A DNA stretch of 64,000 nt from Reichenbachiella versicolor. Lineage in GTDB: Bacteria > Bacteroidota > Bacteroidia > Cytophagales > Cyclobacteriaceae. Each line of letters opens with the position of its first letter. Position 1 is the first letter of the stretch. The stretch is from assembly GCF_003171675.1 (NCBI RefSeq), contig NZ_QFZQ01000003.1:1-64000 (forward strand), given 5' to 3'. The notes under the pieces were generated by a model. The model searched no databases. It saw only the letters and a program-made list of their open reading frames with translations, and had not been told where the DNA came from. Shown here piece by piece: positions 55,751 through 64,000 of the stretch. Made by a program: the position numbers and the translations under genes.

Positions 55751-55830
55751 TTTTTATTCCTTAGCTTAATAGCATTGGTCAAGGGGGCAGGGGGGATTAA
55801 AAAGAGTGAAATCACCTAAATAGATGACAC

Positions 55831-55860
55831 AAAAAAAGCACGCTATTACAAGCGTGCCTT
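55831..55860 (-). terminator. Intrinsic terminator of the helical hypothetical gene
   Basis: On the minus strand GCACGCT pairs with AGCGTGC around six bases, followed by seven T. Confidence 0.88.
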
Positions 55861-55886
55861 CATTTAACCAAATTAATATATAGTCT

Positions 55887-56570
55887 TTATGCCTCCAAAC
55901 TCTCTTCCTCTTCTACCGAAGGAGTACCGGCGGGAGTTCTATAAAACTCACGCTTTTCGGGTTGGGCAAAGTAGGTGAACTCAGCTGCGGCGTTGAACTC
56001 TCTAAGAATATCATAGATCTCATTGAGTCTACCGATACGCTCGGCTGTGCTTACGGTTCTGTTACCTTTGACTACTTCCTGCTGTACCTCTGCGTTCTTC
56101 ATTTTGTCAGCCTGAGCGATGACTTCATTGAGAAAAGCTTCAGTAGCACCAGCAGCTGTCAATTCTGTCATATACTGCTTCACAGTTTCAGACAGCTCAT
56201 AGAAGAAGCCGATTAAAGAGGTTTGGTTTCTAGATACTTTGGTAAATCTACCGATTCCAAACTGTCTTTGAATGGCTTTGCTTCTAGGGTAGGTTTTCAG
56301 TACCCAATATCGAAGTTGATTGTACAGTTTTCGGGCATTGCTCATTTCAGACAATAAAGTCTCGGTTTTCTGTCCGATTTCAGATTTGTTGGCCTCATCG
56401 CCTCCATCCCTCAGTGCTACTTCAATCTTGGCAGCTAGATCACTTCTTTTATCTTCATTAAGGTCAGCGTCCATAGATGTGAAGTCAGGCAAATCAGAAT
56501 TGAGGTGCTCCAGTACGGTATAGCCATATTGAACCAGCTCATCATCGGAAAGGTTATAATTACGTCTCAT
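55887..56570 (-). CDS. Hypothetical helical protein
   Basis: 227 residues, almost entirely predicted helix, acidic C-terminus (SVEEEESLEA), with no signal peptide or membrane segment. Features include MRRNYNLSDDELVQYGYTVLEHL at the start, a basic middle (LKTYPRSKAIQRQFGIGRFTKVS) and ELTAAGATEAFLNEVIAQADKMK. I recognise no domain. It has its own terminator. It is the only intact non-mobile gene between the IS and the minisatellite. Function unknown. Confidence 0.7.
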   Translation of the reverse strand: MRRNYNLSDDELVQYGYTVLEHLNSDLPDFTSMDADLNEDKRSDLAAKIEVALRDGGDEANKSEIGQKTETLLSEMSNARKLYNQLRYWVLKTYPRSKAIQRQFGIGRFTKVSRNQTSLIGFFYELSETVKQYMTELTAAGATEAFLNEVIAQADKMKNAEVQQEVVKGNRTVSTAERIGRLNEIYDILREFNAAAEFTYFAQPEKREFYRTPAGTPSVEEEESLEA

Positions 56571-56859
56571 AGATATAAATTTGTATTGAAAAATTATTTA
56601 ACTGGCCTGAAAGTAGTCGGTAACGGTTTTAATGACAAGAAAAGATGTTGATTTAACGTTTTTTAAGAATTAGTACGTCATATCGAATGCATAGAAATAT
56701 CAATAGGCTCAAAGAACATAGCCATGTGATCTTTGGATGACCATATACTGAAAGCTTCCTTATAATTACCTCCCGAATTTTTGTACTTCGATAAGTCTTC
56801 TCTTTTTAGCCCTTCTTTCATTATCGACACTTTTTGTGTCAACTATTTCAGGAGCCTCA
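56571..56859. other. Intergenic region before the minisatellite
   Basis: No gene or clear signal seen. The minus-strand frame that continues out of the repeats through 56766 has no standard start codon other than a GTG inside the repeats. Confidence 0.5.
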
Positions 56860-57168
56860 TGGTTGATCACATGTAATGTCTGGTTGATGAATTGTAACGT
56901 CTGGTTGATCACATGTAATGTCTGGTTGATCACATGTAATGCTTGGTTGATGAGATGTAACGTCTGGTTGGTCACATGTAATGCTTGGTTGATGAGATGT
57001 AACGTCTGGTTGATCACATGTAATGCTTGGTTGATGAGATGTAACGTCTGGTTGGTCACATGTAATGTCTGGTTGATGAGATGTAACGTCTGGTTGATCA
57101 CATGTAATGCTTGGTTGATGAAATGTAACGTCTGGTTGATCACATGTAACCCTTGGTTGATGAAATGT
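56860..57168. repeat. 21-bp tandem minisatellite, 15 units
   Basis: Fifteen units of 21 bases start at 56860 and recur without indels; the last is partial. Two unit types alternate for most of the array, GATGAGATGTAACGTC-type and GATCACATGTAATGCT-type after a common TGGTT, giving a 42-bp higher-order repeat. Because 21 is divisible by 3, both strands stay open: the minus strand reads a heptapeptide INQTLHV/INQALHL, the plus strand CNVWLIT. Neither frame has a good start, so a non-coding array is more likely. Confidence 0.92.
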
Positions 57169-57207
57169 TGTCTAAGAATCTATAAAATTCATCCTTGCAT
57201 GGGTAAT

Positions 57208-57255
57208 GTAGCAATCTGTCCTGATAAAATATGGGTTCTATGAACAGATTGCTAC
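57208..57255. repeat. 12-bp perfect inverted repeat
   Basis: GTAGCAATCTGT (57208-57219) and ACAGATTGCTAC (57244-57255) form a hairpin with a 24-base loop. No T run follows, so it is not a standard terminator; it resembles REP-type palindromes. Confidence 0.8.
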
Positions 57256-57275
57256 GTTTGATGGGAATATTTGAA

Positions 57276-57355
57276 GTACATCATGAATAACAGCTATTGA
57301 AAAGCACAGAGCTAGACTTCTATGTGCTTTTCAAGCGAACGCTAAGATGATGTAC
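57276..57355. repeat. 80-bp two-tier palindrome
   Basis: An outer stem GTACATCAT/ATGATGTAC (57276-57284, 57347-57355) encloses an inner stem GAAAAGCACA/TGTGCTTTTC (57299-57308, 57323-57332). It lies downstream of the GH2 gene's stop, on the 3' side of that transcript. Confidence 0.8.
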
Positions 57356-57428
57356 CTAGATTCTTTCGATGCTATATGGCATGATAACCATGATTTCGTG
57401 ACAATGTAAGTCATCAACACGAGGCCTG

Positions 57429-59939
57429 TTACTTCACACTTATTTTGACAGAAGCAGTCTTCAAACCGTTTCCTTTTACCTTGATTTCTGCATCTCCTTT
57501 TAAGTCTTCAGCTCTTATGACCATCAGTGCTCGTCCTTTGTCTGTGACTACTGATGAGGCACTGTAAGTTTGTGTGCTTCTGTAGTGTCCATTGTCTACT
57601 CCTAGATTGCTAAGTCCTTTCGGTAGTTCAAATTCAATCCTTTTATTAGAATGTCTCACAGCATTGCCATTAGCATCTAATAGCTGGATGATAAGGTGAG
57701 CTACTTCACCATCTTTCAAACTAGACTTATCGATAGTCGCTTGAATACCAGCTGGAGTACCTGAGGAGGTAATTTGATAAGAGACCTTTTGTCCATCTTT
57801 CATACCTACAGCAGAGATAGTACCTTCTTGGAAGGGTACATACCATTTGTAGGTTCTATCTGGGAATTGGTCTAGTGTCTTTTTGCCAAGAGACTTTCCA
57901 TTGAGGAAAAGTTCTACTTCAGGGCAATTAGAGATGATTTCTACATAAACTTCCTCGTCCTGAGAGTAGTTCCAGTGTTCGTTTCGGGCATTTCGATACC
58001 AATATCTTTTGTCCCATGCTTCAGGTCTTTTGTCTTTGACTAGCCCTACCTGCTTTTCGAGGTAGTAGATACTGTCTTTGTGTTGAGTAGAGATGTTGAG
58101 GTACGGTTCGTCCGACCAAAGCGATCGATACATGTGGTACCCTTGCTTAGGGAATCCAGCCTGATCCATCAGCCCAACAGGGCTGGACTTGGAAGGCCAT
58201 CTACCGTTTACTTCACCCATGTGATCGAACCCAGTCCATAGGAATGTCCCCGATACGAAGTCTCTTTCCATGATGGCTTTCCATTCATGCCACTGAGGTA
58301 GGTTTTCAGTACCCATGATGACTTTGTTGGGGTAGAGTTTGTGTGCATAGTCATACATGACCCTGCGGTAACTAAACCCTACGATATCTAGCGCATCGGC
58401 GTAGCCATTTTCCAAACTGACAGAAGGAAGGATACAATTAGCAATGATAGGTCTGGTGGTGTCATAGGTTTTCGTCCAGTCTTCCAAATTCTTAGCTACA
58501 TCTCTGACTTTGATTTCGTTCACAGAGTGCTTGGCATACTCAGCTCTAATTCGCTCTCGGCTAAATGGAGTAGGAGACCAAAAGTAAGCCCCCGTCCAGT
58601 CTATGTTGTCAAAGAATCCACTGGCGGGTCTGTTACTAGGGAATGTCCATTCGATCTCGTTGCCAATACTCCATTGGAAGATACTTGGGTGATTTCGGTG
58701 AGCCAATACGGTATGCTTGAGATCCGTTTCGGCAAGTTCGTTGAAGTAGTCTCCGTAGCCACGTGACTCGTAGTCATCATGACGGTCCCATTTGTTTTGA
58801 CGCTTGTCTTTTGGGTATTGCCATTCATCAAAGAATTCGTCTTGTACGAGAAATCCCATTTCATCACACAGGTCTAGGAGTTCGTCCGAAGAAGGATTGT
58901 GAGCCATACGGATAGCATTACAGCCCATTTCTTTGAGTAGTTCTAATCTTCGTCGCCATACTTCCTTAGGTACTGCTGCGCCTACTGCTCCACCATCGTG
59001 GTGGATACAAACGCCCTTGATTTTCATGTTTTCGTCATTGAGGAAGAATCCTTTATTGACATCAAATCTGATGGATCGGATACCAAATCTGGTATTTTCA
59101 ATGTGCTTGACTATGCCTTTTTCTTTGATCGTCACCCGAGCCGTGTAGAGATTCGGCTCATCAACTCCCCACAGTTTGGGATTGGTCAATGATAGCTGAT
59201 GGCCGAAAGAACTGGTTCCTGACTTAGCCTTCAGCTTCTCACTAGCACTTTGGACGATCTTGTTGGAGCTGTCAATGATCTTGTATTCTACCTCTAGGTT
59301 ACGCGTCTTCTTGTTGTCGTTTGAAATTTGGTAGTCAATATTGATAGCCGCTTTGTCTTTGGATACAGAAGGTGTAGTCACAAACGTTGCCCAGATTGGG
59401 ATACTCAAATCACTCTGTACGATCAGTTTTACATCTCTATATATTCCTGATCCAGTGTACCATCGAGAGTCTGCGATACGCGTGCGGTCTACCTTCACGA
59501 CCAATTGATTATTGTTCTTAAGGTAAGGAGTGATGTTAAAGAAGTGCGGAGTATATCCATAGACATGGTTTCCAATTTTCTGTCCGTTGAGCCAATACTC
59601 GGAGTGATTATATACTCCATCAAAGTATAGATATACCTTCTGATCGGCTTTGGTATCCAATTCAAACTCTTTCGTGTACCAGCCTATACCTCCGGGTAGG
59701 TATCCGGTGCACCCTTCACCACCTGCGGAGTCAAATGGTAGCGATACACTCCAGTCATGCGGGACATTGAGCTTTTCCCAGTTTGGGTTTTGATAGTCCA
59801 ATTCTGAAAACTCTTTGTACTCATCGAGTATGAAATTCCAGTCTTTATTGAAATTGATGATTTCGTTTTGACAATAGCCTAAATGCACGACTAAAAGAGA
59901 GGCGATTAGTAGAGGGGATATCTTTTTGAATTGTATCAT
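57429..59939 (-). CDS. Glycoside hydrolase family 2 (beta-galactosidase-like)
   Basis: The start at 59939 (MIQFKKISPLLIASLLVVHLGYC-Q) gives a proper signal peptide; the longer frame adds nine residues. The ~836-residue protein begins with a sugar-binding jelly roll (PNWEKLNVPHDWSV, GGIGWYTKEFELD, GVYNHSEYWLNGQKIG). An Ig-like domain and a TIM barrel follow. The acid/base Glu lies in QWSIGNEIEW (~428) and the nucleophile Glu in IMGTENLPQW (~544). C-terminal beta domains (DUF4982-type and Big-like, AVRHSNKRIEFELPKG) complete it. It removes beta-linked sugars, probably galactose or glucuronate, in the periplasm. The sulfatase gene upstream suggests sulfated glycans. Confidence 0.93.
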   Translation of the reverse strand: MIQFKKISPLLIASLLVVHLGYCQNEIINFNKDWNFILDEYKEFSELDYQNPNWEKLNVPHDWSVSLPFDSAGGEGCTGYLPGGIGWYTKEFELDTKADQKVYLYFDGVYNHSEYWLNGQKIGNHVYGYTPHFFNITPYLKNNNQLVVKVDRTRIADSRWYTGSGIYRDVKLIVQSDLSIPIWATFVTTPSVSKDKAAINIDYQISNDNKKTRNLEVEYKIIDSSNKIVQSASEKLKAKSGTSSFGHQLSLTNPKLWGVDEPNLYTARVTIKEKGIVKHIENTRFGIRSIRFDVNKGFFLNDENMKIKGVCIHHDGGAVGAAVPKEVWRRRLELLKEMGCNAIRMAHNPSSDELLDLCDEMGFLVQDEFFDEWQYPKDKRQNKWDRHDDYESRGYGDYFNELAETDLKHTVLAHRNHPSIFQWSIGNEIEWTFPSNRPASGFFDNIDWTGAYFWSPTPFSRERIRAEYAKHSVNEIKVRDVAKNLEDWTKTYDTTRPIIANCILPSVSLENGYADALDIVGFSYRRVMYDYAHKLYPNKVIMGTENLPQWHEWKAIMERDFVSGTFLWTGFDHMGEVNGRWPSKSSPVGLMDQAGFPKQGYHMYRSLWSDEPYLNISTQHKDSIYYLEKQVGLVKDKRPEAWDKRYWYRNARNEHWNYSQDEEVYVEIISNCPEVELFLNGKSLGKKTLDQFPDRTYKWYVPFQEGTISAVGMKDGQKVSYQITSSGTPAGIQATIDKSSLKDGEVAHLIIQLLDANGNAVRHSNKRIEFELPKGLSNLGVDNGHYRSTQTYSASSVVTDKGRALMVIRAEDLKGDAEIKVKGNGLKTASVKISVK

Positions 59940-60108
59940 ACGATCGTGTTCTAGAAAATGAGTCAATAGGATAAAAGTATGGAAAATGTTTCCAATTCGT
60001 CACTGTGAAGAGAGCCTGCTATATATTCAATAACGTATTGCTATACTCTGAAATATGGTTGCGCAGTTCCTCTTCACGATGGCGCTGATGTTTTTATGAT
60101 TCAGGTTA

Positions 60109-61575
60109 TTATTTAAGCAAAGTCTTTTCCCAGTAGGCAAGTAACTCTTCGTCGCTTACATCACCAGGAAGACCGATTCGTTTCATCTTCTTTTTGAAGT
60201 AACTCAATGAAGCATCTTGCCCTTTTTTCGTAGTCGCTGGATTTTCCAATACCATGTTTTGATCAAAGACTTTTACATTCTCTACCAGTAGAGATTTGAG
60301 TTCGCTGAGTTGTTCGGCATACTCTTCATTTTCTACGAGGTTGTTATGTTCCATAGGGTCGTTTTGTAGATCATAGAGTTCAAACTCTGGTCTACTATCA
60401 GCCATGAATAGGTTGTATGGAGCTTCTAGTTTGCCTTGTTTGTCTAGTACTCGGTATAGCGTGAATGCAGGGTATTCAGCACGCTTATAGCTTGACAACT
60501 GCATCCAAGGTCTGTCAGGGTATAGGTTCCAAAGAAGCTTGTAGCGACCGTCTGTGATACTTCTGATGCCATCAGCTGCGTCACCTGCTCTTTGGCGAAA
60601 GCCATAGACGTAATCTCTTTTTTCCTGATTGTCACCGATGAATACTTTACCGTGGAGGTCATAAGGCGCTTTAAACCCAGCTATATCCATAGTAGTAGCC
60701 ATGACGTCCACCAGACTTACCAGACGTTCGTCTACTTTACCTGCTGGCAGGTTTTTAGGATATCTGACGATTAGTGGAATCTGAAGTCCTCCTTCGTACA
60801 AAAACTGTTTGTCTCTCAGGTGTGGGCGACCATGATCTCCGAAGAAGAATACGACAGTATTGTCTGCCAAGCCCTCGTCTTCAAGTCTTTTCATGACCCA
60901 TCCTACGATATCATCACATCGCTGTACTGACTCTAGGTATAGTGCCCAGTCAGCTCTCAATAGTGGGTGATCTGGGTAGCATTTTGGCAATACCACATCG
61001 TCAGGGTTGACAGGGTTGTTTTCATCTTTATTAAAGGTACGGTGTGGGTACTTGATTTGTACTTGCGCGAAAAATGGTTGTCCTTCGGCGCGCTCGCTCC
61101 AGTCTTTGCCATCGTACTTGATATCTGGGATGAAATTATAGTCTCTTTTACCACCCTTCTTGAGGTAGTCTTTGCCGCTACCGTTGGCGATGAAATACCC
61201 TGCTTCTTTGAAGTATTCGGTGATAGGCTTGATGCCATCCGGCAAATTCGTCATGTCAATCGTACGGTGATCTTGACAGTTGATGGTAGTAGGGTACATT
61301 CCAGTGATCAATGATGATCGACTCGTTGAGCACACAGGTGCATTGGAGTAGGCGTTGTTGTATTGAACACCCTGCGCCGCCAATTGATCGATATTTGGAG
61401 TTTGTACTGCTGGGTGACCATAGCAAGATAGTTCACGTCCAAGGTCATCTGAATTGATCCAGACAATGTTCAGTGGTTCTTGAGGTTCTTGTGACTTTTT
61501 TGGTTTTTCTGCGCAGCTGATCACCGTTAAGGCAATTAGGATGATCGATGCGGTATTTCTTAGAAGGGTTTTCAT
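60109..61575 (-). CDS. Sulfatase lipoprotein (family S1, heparan N-sulfatase-like)
   Basis: 488 residues with lipobox VISC. Metal ligands are in NIVWINSDDLGRELSCYG and FFFGDHGRPHLRD. The formylglycine site reads CSTSRSSLITGMYPTT: the Cys and Arg are kept, but the usual Pro/Ala between them is Ser, which still allows anSME- or FGE-type modification in some subfamilies. It hydrolyses sulfate esters or N-sulfates from glycans or small compounds. A maturase gene is not in the window. The GH2 gene lies downstream after 169 bases. Confidence 0.92.
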   Translation of the reverse strand: MKTLLRNTASIILIALTVISCAEKPKKSQEPQEPLNIVWINSDDLGRELSCYGHPAVQTPNIDQLAAQGVQYNNAYSNAPVCSTSRSSLITGMYPTTINCQDHRTIDMTNLPDGIKPITEYFKEAGYFIANGSGKDYLKKGGKRDYNFIPDIKYDGKDWSERAEGQPFFAQVQIKYPHRTFNKDENNPVNPDDVVLPKCYPDHPLLRADWALYLESVQRCDDIVGWVMKRLEDEGLADNTVVFFFGDHGRPHLRDKQFLYEGGLQIPLIVRYPKNLPAGKVDERLVSLVDVMATTMDIAGFKAPYDLHGKVFIGDNQEKRDYVYGFRQRAGDAADGIRSITDGRYKLLWNLYPDRPWMQLSSYKRAEYPAFTLYRVLDKQGKLEAPYNLFMADSRPEFELYDLQNDPMEHNNLVENEEYAEQLSELKSLLVENVKVFDQNMVLENPATTKKGQDASLSYFKKKMKRIGLPGDVSDEELLAYWEKTLLK

Positions 61576-61644
61576 TTTTTATCGTTTTTGTAGTTGAGGA
61601 GGACAACCGACTTAAAATATCTAGTGTATTTGAAATGCCGATCA

Positions 61645-61670
61645 TCCCCCTTGCCCCATTCAAAGGGGGA
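61645..61670. repeat. C5/G5 hairpin repeat
   Basis: TCCCCCTT (61645-61652) pairs with AAGGGGGA (61663-61670). The same C-rich motif flanks both ends of the IS4 element (54197-54213, 55780-55798). It could be a dispersed REP-like sequence; here it separates the aldehyde dehydrogenase and sulfatase genes. Confidence 0.7.
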
Positions 61671-61715
61671 ATTCTTTAGGGTCATTGCGCTTTGCTCATG
61701 ACGGACGGTCTATTA

Positions 61716-63161
61716 TTATTCAGAATAATCCATATAAATGGTTCTTTTCTGCATGTGATCCTCGATACCGTAGATACCGTCTTCACCTCCTACACCTGAG
61801 GTCTTGTGACCTGAGTGGTACCCTTGGATGTATCCCACGATGTGCTTGTTGATGAATATCGTACCGACTTGTAGTTCGTTGATCGCTTTGAAGTGTGTCT
61901 TGTAATTGTTGGTGTACAAATAGGCCGACAATCCTTCTTCGCGCTTGTTGGTGAGCTGAAGTGCTTCTTCAAATCCAGAGACCTTCATGATTGGCATTAC
62001 TGGTGCAAACAGTTCTGACTGGACCGTAGGGTCACCATCTTTGACATTGGCTAATACAGTTGGGGCATACCAGTTGCCATTTTCGAACATAGCGCCATCT
62101 GGACGTCCGCCTCCGAGTACTACTTCTGCTCCAGCGGTCACATTGTCGTCAACGAGTTTAGCGACTCTATCCAAACCAGCTGTACTTACATTAGGTCCCA
62201 TATTGATGCTTTCATCCATTGGGTCTCCGACGGTAACTTGCTGTGCTCGTTTGATCAGTTTTTCAGTAAACTCATCAGCGATTTTTTCATGCACCATGAC
62301 CATTTCATTGCAGATACATACTTGTCCACAGTTGGCATATCTGGATATGACAGCTGCTTCTACGGCTTTGTCGACATCAGCATCATCCAGTACAATGAAT
62401 GGCGCTTTGCCACCTAGCTCTAGGATCATACCTGTGATGTTATTAGCGGCAGCTCGGTACATAGCTCGTCCGGCATTGGTACTACCTGTGAGACTGATCA
62501 ATTTGGTAATAGGGCTTTCTACCAGTTTGGCAGCAGTCGCCACATCTTTGGTCGCTACCATATTGACTACGCCTTTTGGTAATCCAGCTTCGTCTACTAG
62601 TCTACAAAACTCCGAGGCTGTAGTAGGAGTCAATTCGTGAGGTTTGATAATCACCGTATTTCCTGTAGCCAATCCGGGTCCTAGCTTTCGTCCAATAAGT
62701 GCAAGGGGATAGTTGAATGCGCAAAGAGCAACCATCACGCCATAGGGTACTTTGTGAATTGCTAGGTGTTCATCTGCAAGGTCTGAAGGAAATATGGAGC
62801 CTTGAATTCTTCTAGCCGCTTCTGCGGAATAGGTCATGTAGCGAATGGTGTCGTCTACTTCGAATCTTGCTTCTACCAGAGTCTTCCCTTGTTCTTGGAC
62901 TAGCAGTTTGGCAAAGTGTTCTTTTTCGGCTTTTAACCGATCGGCAATAGCATAGATGTAATTGGCACGGGTCTGTGCTGGTAGTAGCTGCCATGTCAAC
63001 TGGGCTTTTTCAGAGGTCTCTAGAGCGTATTGTACATCATCGGCATTACATGCCGTCACAGTAGCATACATCTCATTGTTGGCTGGGTTTTCTACTTCGA
63101 TTTTTTCTCTGGTGTTGGAGTCTAACCATTCACCGTTGATATAACATGGGTAGTGTGTCAT
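61716..63161 (-). CDS. aldA: Aldehyde dehydrogenase, AldA (lactaldehyde/glycolaldehyde dehydrogenase) type
   Basis: 481 residues. ALDH signatures: [33 protein letters not shown], the Gly-rich [10 protein letters not shown], the general base Glu in LELGGKAP and the catalytic Cys in GQVCICNE. The C-terminal [29 protein letters not shown] closely resembles E. coli AldA (MQGFHAGWRKSGIGG...). AldA oxidises L-lactaldehyde, formed from fucose or rhamnose, to lactate. With the sulfatase and GH2 nearby, breakdown of a deoxysugar polysaccharide is plausible. Other semialdehyde substrates cannot be excluded. Confidence 0.88.
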   Translation of the reverse strand: MTHYPCYINGEWLDSNTREKIEVENPANNEMYATVTACNADDVQYALETSEKAQLTWQLLPAQTRANYIYAIADRLKAEKEHFAKLLVQEQGKTLVEARFEVDDTIRYMTYSAEAARRIQGSIFPSDLADEHLAIHKVPYGVMVALCAFNYPLALIGRKLGPGLATGNTVIIKPHELTPTTASEFCRLVDEAGLPKGVVNMVATKDVATAAKLVESPITKLISLTGSTNAGRAMYRAAANNITGMILELGGKAPFIVLDDADVDKAVEAAVISRYANCGQVCICNEMVMVHEKIADEFTEKLIKRAQQVTVGDPMDESINMGPNVSTAGLDRVAKLVDDNVTAGAEVVLGGGRPDGAMFENGNWYAPTVLANVKDGDPTVQSELFAPVMPIMKVSGFEEALQLTNKREEGLSAYLYTNNYKTHFKAINELQVGTIFINKHIVGYIQGYHSGHKTSGVGGEDGIYGIEDHMQKRTIYMDYSE

Positions 63162-63267
63162 CTAGTTAATAGTCTGTAGTCAATAGTCCATATTTTATTG
63201 TAGAATCATGAACCAGACTGGTTATACATTATTGATCACGGTTGTCTGTTGACGGTAGACCGTGGAC
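63162..63267. repeat. Short repeat-like palindromic sequences between aldA and the hydratase gene
   Basis: AGTCTGTAGTCAATAGTCCA (63170-63189) and GTCTGTTGACGGTAGACCGT (63243-63262) share a rhythm of GTC/GAC/GGAC words; the second contains the hairpin ACGGT-AG-ACCGT. This looks like a degraded dispersed repeat. There is no terminator. Confidence 0.4.
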
Positions 63268-64000
63268 TTATTTAAAATTCGGTTTGCGTTTCTCTACAAA
63301 GGCTTGAAACCCTTCTTTAGCATCATAGGTGTCGTACAATGCATCGACGGATTTAGTCTCATACTCCAGCGATTCCTCGAGTGTCATTCCCTTGTGTCGC
63401 TGTATATATTGCTTAATGGCTGACATCGCTTCTCTAGCTCCAGCCGCTAATTCGCTTACATATTCTTTTACTTTACTTTCGAACTCTTCAACAGTATAAA
63501 GTTGGTTGAATAGCCCAAAGTCAAATGCCTGTTTGGCCGAGATGTTGCTGCCGGTAAGTAGCAGCTCCATCGCTCTACTGGCTCCTAGTAAATCTATCAT
63601 ACGAGGTGTACCTCCATTACCGGGCATCAAGCCAAGTTTGACTTCTGGTAGACCTACTAGATATTGACCGTCTGCTGCTAGTCGGATATCACAAGCCATA
63701 GCTAGTTCCAGTCCTCCTCCTAGGATATGTCCTTTGATGGCTGCGATGACTATCTTTTGACTATCTGATATTGCTGCAGTCACTTCTCTGGCTGCCACTA
63801 CCATTTCTCTATTTTCTTCTTGCGTATTGGATGCGAATATTTTGATATCCGCCCCTGCACAGAAGAACTTGTCTGAGGTACTTTCGATCAGAATCACTTT
63901 GATAGCTTCATCTGCATTGATTTCTCGAATGGTGGAGGAAATCAATTGCAGATATTCTTTGAAGTAGCTGTTTGCCGGACCTCTATTGAGGCTGATCGTG
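63268..64000 (-). CDS. Enoyl-CoA hydratase/isomerase family protein, 5' end beyond the window
   Basis: The reading frame stays open from 63945 to the window edge (…TISLNRGPANSYFKEYLQLIS), so the start lies outside; the TTG at 63945 is not the true start. The crotonase fold is clear: oxyanion-hole segment FFCAGADIKIF, GHILGGGLELAMACDIR with the first catalytic Glu, and LPEVKLGLMPGNGGTPRMIDLLG with the second. Both catalytic glutamates are therefore present, supporting hydratase activity in beta-oxidation or a related CoA pathway. The C-terminus is normal (GFQAFVEKRKPNFK). Confidence 0.93.
   Translation of the reverse strand, partial: TISLNRGPANSYFKEYLQLISSTIREINADEAIKVILIESTSDKFFCAGADIKIFASNTQEENREMVVAAREVTAAISDSQKIVIAAIKGHILGGGLELAMACDIRLAADGQYLVGLPEVKLGLMPGNGGTPRMIDLLGASRAMELLLTGSNISAKQAFDFGLFNQLYTVEEFESKVKEYVSELAAGAREAMSAIKQYIQRHKGMTLEESLEYETKSVDALYDTYDAKEGFQAFVEKRKPNFK

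Larger units (their letters stand above)
54214..55778 (-). mobile_element. IS4-family insertion sequence
   Basis: A transposase gene on the minus strand is bracketed by a 21-base perfect inverted repeat (54214-54234 and 55758-55778; core AATGCTATTAAGCTAAGG). Imperfect C-rich/G-rich extensions reach 54196 and 55798 (CCCCC-T-GCCCCC). Whether those outer parts belong to the element or are a host repeat is unclear, and I found no convincing target-site duplication. Length is about 1.57 kb, normal for IS4. Confidence 0.85.

Noticed and set aside
55375-55815. 146-codon frame overlapping the IS4 transposase start, considered as a separate gene
   Set aside because: It starts in the IS flank and runs antiparallel to no known family. 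Only its part from 55685 is of interest, as a possible frameshift leader.
56860-57168. CRISPR array
   Set aside because: The units are contiguous with no spacers and no cas genes are present.
56836-57243. 135-codon Trp/Cys-rich frame through the 21-bp repeats
   Set aside because: Open only because the repeat period is a multiple of three; the composition is implausible for a protein.
60967-61314. 115-codon frame antisense to the sulfatase
   Set aside because: Shadow of a well-supported gene, with no recognisable domain.
61987-62640. 217-codon frame antisense to aldA
   Set aside because: A low-complexity Ser/Thr/Ala/Pro composition typical of the shadow of a conserved gene; aldA on the other strand is certain.

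Overview
The window looks like a chromosome segment of an AT-rich, probably marine member of the Bacteroidota, most likely order Cytophagales. The evidence is two SusC/SusD pairs, type IX secretion (T9SS) parts (PorQ, two PorE-like OmpA proteins) and T9SS C-terminal sorting domains, Bacteroidota-type -7 elements (TAnnTTTG), lipoprotein signals of the SSC/TGC type, and a PaaE-like flavin/2Fe-2S reductase. Genus and species cannot be read from the sequence.

Layout. 1-123: the 3' end of a 5S rRNA and its terminator, so the window starts just after an rRNA operon. 0.2-7 kb: an arginase-fold protein, lipoproteins, a ferredoxin-type reductase and a TPR/beta-propeller/OmpA protein. 7.6-18.8 kb: two adjacent SusC/SusD systems, the second with an extra surface lipoprotein; each has a long non-coding leader of 630-720 bp. 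19-24.5 kb: pgk, rnhB, a cytosolic PAS histidine kinase and a second PorE-like protein. 24.5-33.2 kb: a protein quality-control block in which lon-porQ-hslU (+) converges on tig-clpP-clpX (-); lon has a textbook sigma-54 (-24/-12) promoter. 33.4-45.1 kb: housekeeping and regulation: SiaC-like phosphoprotein, miaA, NlpC/P60 hydrolase, clpS-recR, TPR histidine kinase, aspartate aminotransferase, an ECF sigma/small membrane protein/metal-sensor-like trio, a fatty-acyl desaturase and a sodium:solute symporter.

45.2-53.7 kb is the most unusual part: a run of six secreted proteins. Four are fibre-like proteins made of duplicated 66-75-residue modules joined to a shared C-terminal module (nearly identical in three of them). 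Between them lie a T9SS-sorted unknown protein and a T9SS-sorted alpha/beta hydrolase. The run is preceded by a nest of perfect palindromes. It looks like a surface or secreted cassette array that diversifies by duplication and recombination.

53.8-57.4 kb is a degraded, mobile zone: a DUF559 nuclease gene broken by an early amber codon, an IS4-family element whose transposase may need a -1 frameshift on an A8 run, an unknown helical protein, a 21-bp minisatellite of 15 units and two long palindromes. 57.4-64 kb (- strand) is catabolic: a GH2 glycosidase, a sulfatase lipoprotein, an AldA-type aldehyde dehydrogenase and an enoyl-CoA hydratase cut by the window end. The first three would fit use of sulfated polysaccharides containing deoxysugars, with lactaldehyde as an intermediate (inference).
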